Positions 58,172-64,000 of a DNA stretch of 64,000 nucleotides are shown here, piece after piece (the stretch's first letter is position 1; every line of letters begins with the position of its first letter). The notes beneath the pieces are model-generated. The model was not told the origin of the DNA. It searched no databases and was given only the letters and a program-made list of their open reading frames with translations. A program made the translations under genes and the position numbers. This stretch comes from Streptomyces venezuelae (GTDB lineage: Bacteria > Actinomycetota > Actinomycetes > Streptomycetales > Streptomycetaceae): positions 3,029,001-3,093,000 of the forward strand of contig NZ_CP029190.1 in NCBI RefSeq assembly GCF_008642295.1, written 5' to 3'.

Positions 58172-58647
58172 GCGCGGGTCCAGTCGCCGGACTTGCCGCC
58201 GGTCTTCTCCTCCACCCGGACGTCGGTGATGACGGCGCCCTTGTCGACCGCCTTGACCATGTCGATCACCGTGAGCCCGGCGACCGCGACGGCGGTCAGC
58301 GCCTCCATCTCCACGCCCGTGCGGTCCGCTGTCTTGACGGTGGCCAGGATCTCCACGGCGTCGTCGGCGACGGTCAGGTCGACCTTCACGCCGGAGACCG
58401 AGAGCGGGTGGCAGAGCGGGATCAGGTCCGGGGTCTTCTTGGCGCCCATGATCCCGGCGATCCGCGCGGTGGCGAGGGCATCGCCCTTCGGCACGCCCTC
58501 GCCCCGCAGCAGTTCGATCACCCGCGGGGAGACCAGGACCCGCCCGCTGGCCCGGGCGGTCCGGGTGGTGACGTCCTTCTCGGAGACGTCGACCATCCGC
58601 GCCGCCCCGGCCTCGTCGATGTGGGTGAGCCTGCTCTGGGTACTCAT
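58168..58647 (-). CDS. moaC: Cyclic pyranopterin monophosphate synthase
   Basis: 159 aa from the ATG at 58647. Converts the cyclic dihydro-GTP intermediate to cPMP in molybdenum-cofactor synthesis. Conserved LIPLCHPL, KTADRTGVEMEALTAVAVA and the C-terminal DVRVEEKTGGKSG. Coupled to mog by overlapping stop and start. moaA is not in the window. Confidence 0.95.
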   Translation of the reverse strand: MSTQSRLTHIDEAGAARMVDVSEKDVTTRTARASGRVLVSPRVIELLRGEGVPKGDALATARIAGIMGAKKTPDLIPLCHPLSVSGVKVDLTVADDAVEILATVKTADRTGVEMEALTAVAVAGLTVIDMVKAVDKGAVITDVRVEEKTGGKSGDWTRA

Positions 58648-58865
58648 GCTGTGCCGCTCCGCTCTGGGCCGTGCAAAGGCCTGTGTGGTGCGACACACGC
58701 TACCCGCACCGGCCGCCGGAGGGGCGCGCCGGGGGAACAGGTCCGAGCGCGCGGAGGAAACCGTGAGGAACGAGCGGTTTACGAGCACGCACGGACCTGT
58801 GGGCCCGGCACGAGCGCCCCGGAGGCGAACGGGCGAAGCCGCTCAGGAGCGCGCCGGGGAACGGC

Positions 58866-60224
58866 TCAGCGGAGCGGGATCACTTCCAGCTCGGTGCCCG
58901 GCTCCACCGAAGTGACCTCTTCCGGTACCACCAGCAGGGAGTCGGCGTGGGCCAGTGCGGCGATCAGGTGCGAACCGGATCCGCCGACCGGGCTGACCGT
59001 GCCGGACCCGGCGTCGTACGTCGCGCGCAGGAACTGGCGGCGGCCGGCCGGGGAGCCGATGGCCTTGTCCGCCTCCAGTACCGCCCGCACGCTGGGCCGG
59101 GACACGTCGGGCAGGCCCATCAGGGCGCGGATGGCCGGCCGTACGAAGAGCTCGAAGGAGACGTAGGAGGAGACCGGGTTGCCGGGGAGGGCCAGCAGCG
59201 GGGTGCGGTCGGGGCCGATCGAGCCGAAGCCCTGCGGCTTGCCCGGCTGCATGGCGAGCTTGCGGAAGTCGATCTCGGCGGCCTCGGCCGTGTCCTCCGG
59301 CTTCCCGGCCGCGGACGCCCCGGACAGCGCCTCCTTGACCACGTCGTACGCGCCGACGCTCACCCCGCCCGTGGTGACCAGGAGGTCGGCCCGGATCAGC
59401 TGGTCCTCGATGGTGGCGCGCAGGGTGGCGGCGTCGTCGGCGACCGCGCCGACCCGGTACGCGATGGCTCCGGCGTCCCGCGCGGCTGCGGCCAGCGCGA
59501 AGCTGTTGGAGTCGTAGATCGCGCCCGCGGCCAGCGCCTCGCCCGGCTGGACGAGTTCGCTGCCGGTGGAGAGGACCACCACGCGCGGCCGGGGCCGGAC
59601 CCGTACCGTGCCGCGGCCGATGGCGGCGAGCAGGGCGATCTGCGGCGGGCCGAGGACGGTCCCGGCGGCCAGGGCCAGGTCTCCGGCCTGTACGTCGCTG
59701 CCGCGCGCCCGGACGTGGGCGCGGGCCTCGGCGGCCCGGTGCACCCGGACCTCGCCGCCGGCGCCCTCGGGGGCCGAGCTCGCCGGGGTCATCCCGGCGG
59801 CGGCGCCCCCGCCGCTGCCGCCGTCGGTCCACTCGACCGGTACGACGGCCTCGGCGCCGGCCGGCAGCGGGGCGCCGGTCATGATGCGGGCGGCCTGGCC
59901 GGGGCCCACCGTGCCGCCGTCGGGCAGCCCGTCGCTGCCCGCCGCCACGTCCCCGACCACCGTCAGCACCGCGGGAAACTCCTCGCTCGCCCCCTGGACA
60001 TCGGCCACCCGGACGGCGTAGCCGTCCATGGAGCTGTTGTCGAAGGGCGGGAGGGCGACGGGCACGGTGACGTCCTCGACGAGAACACAGCCTTGGGCGT
60101 CGAGCAGTTGCAGCTCGATCGCCTCCAGTGGCCGGATCGCGGCAAGGATGTCCGCCAGGTGCTCGTCCACCGACCACAGACGCTGCTGCTGCCGGCCGGT
60201 GTCCTGCGGTGCGGTGCTGCTCAA
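58866..60224 (-). CDS. moeA: MoeA-family molybdotransferase / gephyrin-like divisome protein Glp
   Basis: 452 aa from the ATG at 60224, which overlaps the galU stop by 4 bp. MoeA domains in order: N-terminal VDEHLADILAAIRPL, LPPFDNSSMDGYAVR, the MPT-binding VVLSTGSELVQPGE and TTGGVSVGAYDVVKEAL, then the C-terminal MoeA_C (LPGNPVSSYVSFELFVRP). A Gly/Ala-rich insertion lies around 135-160 (GGGAAAGMTPASSAPEGAGG). MoeA inserts molybdate into the cofactor. The galU-adjacent actinobacterial copy is the one that in Corynebacterium (Glp) binds FtsZ and the SepX/GlpR receptor, so a dual or moonlighting role is likely. Confidence 0.88.
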   Translation of the reverse strand: MSSTAPQDTGRQQQRLWSVDEHLADILAAIRPLEAIELQLLDAQGCVLVEDVTVPVALPPFDNSSMDGYAVRVADVQGASEEFPAVLTVVGDVAAGSDGLPDGGTVGPGQAARIMTGAPLPAGAEAVVPVEWTDGGSGGGAAAGMTPASSAPEGAGGEVRVHRAAEARAHVRARGSDVQAGDLALAAGTVLGPPQIALLAAIGRGTVRVRPRPRVVVLSTGSELVQPGEALAAGAIYDSNSFALAAAARDAGAIAYRVGAVADDAATLRATIEDQLIRADLLVTTGGVSVGAYDVVKEALSGASAAGKPEDTAEAAEIDFRKLAMQPGKPQGFGSIGPDRTPLLALPGNPVSSYVSFELFVRPAIRALMGLPDVSRPSVRAVLEADKAIGSPAGRRQFLRATYDAGSGTVSPVGGSGSHLIAALAHADSLLVVPEEVTSVEPGTELEVIPLR

Positions 60225-61132
60225 GGCCGTTCCATCTCCTCCGTGACGTAACTGTGAAGCCAGGTGCGGAACTCCGGGCCCAGGTCCTCACGCTCGCACG
60301 CGAGGCGGACGATGGCCCGCAGGTAGTCGGCACGGTCTCCGGTGTCGTAGCGACGGCCCCGGAAGACCACGCCGTACACCGGACCGCCGATGGTCTCGTC
60401 GGCGGCCAGCTTCTGCAGGGCGTCGGTGAGCTGGATCTCCCCACCGCGGCCCGGCTCGGTCTCCCGCAGTATGTCGAAGATCGCGGGGTTGAGGACATAC
60501 CGTCCGATGACCGCGTAATTGCTCGGCGCGTCGGCCGCGTCCGGCTTCTCGACCAGACCGGTGATCCGGACGACGTCGGTCTCGTCGGTGGCCTCGACGG
60601 CGGCGCAGCCGTAGAGATGGATGTTCTCCTGCGGGACCTCCATCAGCGCGATGACGGTTCCGCCGGTGTTCTGCTGGATGTCCACCATCTGCCGGAGCAG
60701 CGGGTCACGCGGGTCGATGAGGTCGTCGCCGAGCAGCACCGCGAAGGGCTCGTTGCCCACGTGCGGGGCGGCGCAGAGCACGGCGTGGCCGAGGCCGCGC
60801 GGGTCGCCCTGGCGGACATAGTGCATGGTGGCCAGGTCGCTGGACTCCTGGACCTTCTTCAGGCGGTCGTCGTCACCCTTGGCGACGAGGGCCGACTCCA
60901 GCTCGTAGTTGCGGTCGAAGTGGTCCTCGAGGGGCCGCTTGTTACGTCCTGTGATCATGAGAACGTCGTCCAGTCCGGCGGAGACAGCCTCTTCGACCAC
61001 GTACTGGATGGCCGGCTTGTCCACGACCGGGAGCATTTCCTTGGGGGTGGCCTTCGTCGCCGGGAGGAAGCGAGTACCGAGGCCCGCGGCCGGAATGACG
61101 GCCTTGGTGATCACGGGGTGCAACTGAGTCAT
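60221..61132 (-). CDS. galU: UTP-glucose-1-phosphate uridylyltransferase
   Basis: 303 aa from the ATG at 61132. Makes UDP-glucose for cell-wall, glycogen and glycoside synthesis. Motifs: VIPAAGLGTRFLPATKATPKEML is split as AAGLGTRFLPATKA and KEMLPVVDKPAIQYV; LLGDDLID; LVEKPD; GEIQLTDALQ. Overlaps moeA by 4 bp. Divergent from the cyclo-ligase gene. Confidence 0.96.
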   Translation of the reverse strand: MTQLHPVITKAVIPAAGLGTRFLPATKATPKEMLPVVDKPAIQYVVEEAVSAGLDDVLMITGRNKRPLEDHFDRNYELESALVAKGDDDRLKKVQESSDLATMHYVRQGDPRGLGHAVLCAAPHVGNEPFAVLLGDDLIDPRDPLLRQMVDIQQNTGGTVIALMEVPQENIHLYGCAAVEATDETDVVRITGLVEKPDAADAPSNYAVIGRYVLNPAIFDILRETEPGRGGEIQLTDALQKLAADETIGGPVYGVVFRGRRYDTGDRADYLRAIVRLACEREDLGPEFRTWLHSYVTEEMERP

Positions 61133-61203
61133 GGGCAGCACGATAGACGGTGCACAAAGACCCAACTTTAGATTCCGGTAAACATCTTCGCGTTTGTACC
61201 GTT

Positions 61204-61842
61204 ATGGGAAGGGATTTTGAAACAGCCGTGGTAGAGAACCGTTCCGCCGGCTCCGCCCTCAAGGCGGAGCTCCGCCGCGAACTGCTGGCGGCCCGTCGCG
61301 CCTTGTCCCCGGAGGCCGCAGCCGCGGCGGCTGCCTCGCTCGCCCGCCGGGCGCTGGAGCTGCCCGAGCTGGCCGGTGCGGGCACGGTCGCCGCGTATGT
61401 CTCGGTGGGCACCGAGCCCGGCACCCGCGACCTGCTCGACGGGCTGCGCCGGGCCGGCAAGCGGGTGCTGCTGCCCGTACTGCTGCCCGACAACGACCTG
61501 GACTGGGCGGCTTACGAGGGTCCCGGCAGCCTGGCCGAGATCGCGCACCCGGGGAAGATGCGGCTGCTGGAGCCCGCCGGTCCGCGGCTCGGGCCGGAGG
61601 CGGTGACCGGCGCCGACGCGGTCCTGCTGCCCGGGCTCGCGGTGGACGGCCGCGGGATGCGGCTGGGCCGCGGCGGGGGCAGCTACGACCGGGTGCTGGA
61701 GCGGCTGGAGCGGGCGGGCGCGCATCCGGCGCTGGTGGTGCTCCTCTACGACGACGAGGTGGTCGCGCGGGTCCCGGAGGAACCGCACGACCACCCCGTG
61801 CAGGCCGTGGCCACCCCCTCGGGGGTGCGCCGGTTCGGCTAG
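61204..61842 (+). CDS. 5-formyltetrahydrofolate cyclo-ligase
   Basis: 212 aa from the ATG at 61204. Converts 5-formyl-THF to 5,10-methenyl-THF with ATP. Motifs: KAELRRELLAARRALS at the N-terminus, PVLLPDNDLDWAAY, LLPGLAVDGRGMRLGRGGGSYDR is split as LLPGLAVDGRGMRLG and the ATP-binding GRGGGSYDR, and the end HDHPVQAVATPSGVR. Divergent from galU as in mycobacteria (Rv0992c-galU). Confidence 0.95.
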   Translation: MGRDFETAVVENRSAGSALKAELRRELLAARRALSPEAAAAAAASLARRALELPELAGAGTVAAYVSVGTEPGTRDLLDGLRRAGKRVLLPVLLPDNDLDWAAYEGPGSLAEIAHPGKMRLLEPAGPRLGPEAVTGADAVLLPGLAVDGRGMRLGRGGGSYDRVLERLERAGAHPALVVLLYDDEVVARVPEEPHDHPVQAVATPSGVRRFG

Positions 61843-61843
61843 C

Positions 61844-64000
61844 TCATGAGCCGGCCGGCTTGAGCGTCAGCGTGTCCTTCGCGGCCTTGCCGACCGCCTC
61901 CGGGCTGAACGGCCACTCCAGCAGCTCGCCCTTGGCCCAGAGGTCCGTCTGGTCGGTGTAGTTCGAGTGGTACGCGTGCCCGGAGGCGCCGGTCAGGTTG
62001 ATCCAGCGGGACTTGTCCAGGTCGTTGAGGTTCACGACCATCCGCATGGACGGCACCCAGGTGACCCCGTAGCCGCCGGCCGCGTTCCAGCCGGTGGCGT
62101 TGACCGTGGCCTCGCCGCCCCCCAGGTTCCAGGGGCCCCGGTTGAGCAGCCACTGCAGGAAGCCGGGGCCTTCGGTGCCGATGGTCTGGTTGCGCAGCAT
62201 CAGCTGGTGCGAGCTGCCCCAGCTCCAGGTGGTGCGGTCCTTGCCCAGCTTGGCCGTCAGCTCCCACTGGGCGTCCGCCATGGCCCGGGCGAAGAGCTCG
62301 TCGCGGCTGGTGGTCGCCTTCTCGTTGCGGGTCGCGGGCGAGGCCCACCAGGCCGACTTCTCGTCCTTGATCAGCTGGCGGACCACCTCGAACCAGCGGT
62401 CGCCGCCGTCCGGCTGGGCCGCGTCCGGCTCGCGCTCGCCGCACTCGCGCACTTCCTCGGCGAGGTCGTCGTCGGGGCCGGAGGTCTCGTCCCGGACGCT
62501 CAGGCAGCTGCCCTCGACCCGGAGCTCCTTGGGCATCTTGTCGCCGAAGGCCAGCTTGAGGATGTTGCGCCAGACGGCGTTGAAGTAGGCCGCCGCGGCC
62601 GAGTCCGGCTCCTGGGTGTAGTTCCAGCCGTCCAGCAGCTTCTGGGCGGCGCGGACATCGGGGTTCGAGACATGGATCTTGGACAGGATGGGCGTCAGCA
62701 GCGCGGCGATCTCGCTGCTGTTGTCCATCTGCATGGTCCGCATGTCATCGGTGGAGATCTTGCCGTTGTCCTTGATCTTCGCCTCGATGAGGTCGTTGAT
62801 CCGCTGGCTGCGGGCGCCGTAGCCCCAGTCGGTGGTCAGGGTGTGCGGGTACTTGCCCGCGCCCTGCTGCACCACGGCCTGGTTGGCGGTGACGATGTAG
62901 CCCCGCTTGGGGTTGAGGTCCCAGGGCAGCTCGTCCTGCGGGATCCAGCCGGCGGTGCTGCCCGGGGTGCCCTTCCAGGCGTACTTGGAGTCCCAGCCGG
63001 GGGCGGGCATCCGGCCGTCGCCGAGGTTGCGGACCGGGATCCGGCCCGGGGCCTGGTAGCCGATGTTGCCGTACTGGCCCTCGTTGTCGGCGTAGATCAG
63101 GTTCTGCGAGGGGACCTCGAAGTCGCGGGCGGCCTCGCGGAAGGCCGCGAAGTTCTTGGCCCGGTTCAGTTTGAACACGGCGTCCATGGACTTGCCCGGG
63201 TCCAGGGCGGTCCAGCGCAGGGCGACCGCGTAGCCGTTGCCCCGGTCGGGGGCGGAGGCGTCGACGGGGGCGCGGGTGCCGACGGTGCCGAGCTCGTCGC
63301 TGCGGTCGGAGACCAGCGGGCCGTTGTTGGTGGTCCGGACGGTGATCTTCTTGTCCTCGCCGCCGGCGACCTTGATGACCTCTTCACGGGTGGTGAAGGG
63401 CAGCACCTTGTTGTCGTAGACGTAGCCCTCGGGACGGACCTGCTCCAGGTAGAGGTCGGTGACGTCGGCGCCCAGGTTGGTCATGCCCCAGGCGATGTCC
63501 TGGTTGTGGCCGATGATCACACCGGGGGTGCCGGCGAAGGTGTAGCCGGCGACCTGGTACTGGCACTCGCGGGAGGCCTTCCGGCAGTGCAGGCCCATCT
63601 GGTACCAGACCGAGGGCAGCTGCGGGGCCAGGTGCGGGTCGTTGGCCAGCAGCGGCTTGCCGGTGGTCGTGTACTTGCCGGAGACGACCCAGGAGTTCGA
63701 TCCGATGCCGCTGCCGTTGGGGCCGAGCAGGGCGGGGATCTCCTCCAGGGTCTTGGAGAGGGCGGTCAGCTGGGTGCGCAGGCCCTCGGTGGCGCCGGCC
63801 GGGGAGGTGGTCCCGGTTCCGGTGCCCGTGCCGGAGCCGGTGCCGGTACCAGTGCCCGTGCCGCTGCCCGTGCCGGAGCCGGTGCGGGCGGGGGCGGTGC
63901 CCTGCGGGGCGTACTTCCCGGACTCGACCTTGCCGCCCTCGACGATCGGCTTGTTCCGGTCGAAGGGGTAGGGCGGGTAGAGCTGGTTCAGCTGCTCCTT
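61844..64000 (-). CDS. Penicillin acylase family protein (N-terminal nucleophile hydrolase), 5' part outside window
   Basis: 719 codons visible, no start codon; the gene extends past 64000. Penicillin acylases are secreted, self-cleaving Ntn-hydrolases that hydrolyse amide bonds of beta-lactams, acyl-homoserine lactones or peptides. The predicted beta-subunit N-terminal Ser is the codon at 63698-63700, in GSNSWVVSGKYTTTGK, with LLANDPHLAPQLPS after it. Further conserved beta-subunit motifs: VIIGHNQDIAWGMTNLGAD, NLIYADNEGQYGNIGYQAPGR is split as NLIYADNEG and YQAPGRIP. A Gly-Thr/Gly-Ser dipeptide repeat lies in the alpha/beta spacer. Ends converging with the cyclo-ligase (1 bp between). Confidence 0.88.
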   Translation of the reverse strand, partial: KEQLNQLYPPYPFDRNKPIVEGGKVESGKYAPQGTAPARTGSGTGSGTGTGTGTGSGTGTGTGTTSPAGATEGLRTQLTALSKTLEEIPALLGPNGSGIGSNSWVVSGKYTTTGKPLLANDPHLAPQLPSVWYQMGLHCRKASRECQYQVAGYTFAGTPGVIIGHNQDIAWGMTNLGADVTDLYLEQVRPEGYVYDNKVLPFTTREEVIKVAGGEDKKITVRTTNNGPLVSDRSDELGTVGTRAPVDASAPDRGNGYAVALRWTALDPGKSMDAVFKLNRAKNFAAFREAARDFEVPSQNLIYADNEGQYGNIGYQAPGRIPVRNLGDGRMPAPGWDSKYAWKGTPGSTAGWIPQDELPWDLNPKRGYIVTANQAVVQQGAGKYPHTLTTDWGYGARSQRINDLIEAKIKDNGKISTDDMRTMQMDNSSEIAALLTPILSKIHVSNPDVRAAQKLLDGWNYTQEPDSAAAAYFNAVWRNILKLAFGDKMPKELRVEGSCLSVRDETSGPDDDLAEEVRECGEREPDAAQPDGGDRWFEVVRQLIKDEKSAWWASPATRNEKATTSRDELFARAMADAQWELTAKLGKDRTTWSWGSSHQLMLRNQTIGTEGPGFLQWLLNRGPWNLGGGEATVNATGWNAAGGYGVTWVPSMRMVVNLNDLDKSRWINLTGASGHAYHSNYTDQTDLWAKGELLEWPFSPEAVGKAAKDTLTLKPAGS
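63809..63883 (-). repeat. Gly-Thr/Gly-Ser dipeptide repeat in acylase spacer
   Basis: About 25 codons reading Thr-Gly-Ser-Gly-Thr-Gly and so on, encoded by a near-tandem hexanucleotide, located ~35-60 residues before the predicted autocatalytic serine. It forms a flexible, low-complexity loop in the processed spacer. Confidence 0.85.

Overview
The window is about 64 kb of very GC-rich DNA whose coding regions have almost exclusively G or C at third codon positions. Gene content and order point to a Streptomyces chromosome core region: an SsgA-like sporulation protein, a TamR/Tam pair, protein O-mannosyltransferase, SepX, and the block glmU-prs-rplY-pth-ppc. It resembles the region around SCO3122 to SCO3184 of S. 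coelicolor; this is recalled synteny, not an alignment.

Layout. 1-3500: C-terminus of a YwqJ-type deaminase toxin with an overlapping SUKH-3 immunity gene, an orphan histidine kinase, a helix-turn-helix protein with a LAGLIDADG-like C-terminus, and tRNA-Gln(UUG). 3500-11000: housekeeping genes glmU, prs, rplY and pth, a Uma2-family nuclease and ppc. 11000-17500: a desaturase/TetR pair, a secreted FG-GAP repeat protein, divergent tam/tamR around a perfect palindrome, and an orphan LuxR-type response regulator. 17900-26700: galE, a second response regulator with a degenerate receiver, two tandem membrane-anchored PQQ-type beta-propeller proteins, an ABC-F ATPase and a membrane acyltransferase. 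26700-32800: rpfB-like gene, rsmA and ispE with overlapping ends, a TatD nuclease, a zinc-ribbon protein and rsmI. 32700-41300: pmt, a GNAT gene, a penicillin-binding protein gene interrupted by one in-frame TGA, a beta-lactamase-fold hydrolase, an ECF metal transporter with a Nur-like box in its promoter, and ssgE. 41300-47800: a TetR/MMPL exporter pair and a tricorn protease homologue. 47800-55700: a mymA-like operon (Baeyer-Villiger-type monooxygenase, alpha/beta hydrolase, SDR) opposite a MerR gene, exonuclease III, small genes, a PadR/hydrolase pair and tRNA-Ala(CGC). 55700-64000: sepX, rimJ-like GNAT, mog, moaC, moeA/glp, galU, a 5-formyl-THF cyclo-ligase, and a penicillin acylase that runs off the window.

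Several sets are tied by 4-bp ATGA/GTGA overlaps that suggest translational coupling: toxin/SUKH-3, desaturase/TetR, rpf-rsmA-ispE, CbiQ/CbiO, the mymA-like trio, moaC/mog, and galU/moeA. Many transcription units end in long GC-rich hairpins without a U-tract, as is usual in streptomycetes.

Most notable: (1) the galU-moeA(glp)-rimJ-sepX block, which matches the actinobacterial Glp/GlpR divisome locus but has moaC and mog inserted; (2) a Nur-like operator in front of an ECF transporter, which argues for nickel and also lies upstream of ssgE; (3) the mymA-like operon under a MerR instead of an AraC regulator; (4) the PBP gene split by a TGA; (5) the HTH/LAGLIDADG-like protein beside a tRNA gene; (6) a Gly-Thr/Gly-Ser dipeptide repeat in the autoprocessing spacer of the penicillin acylase.
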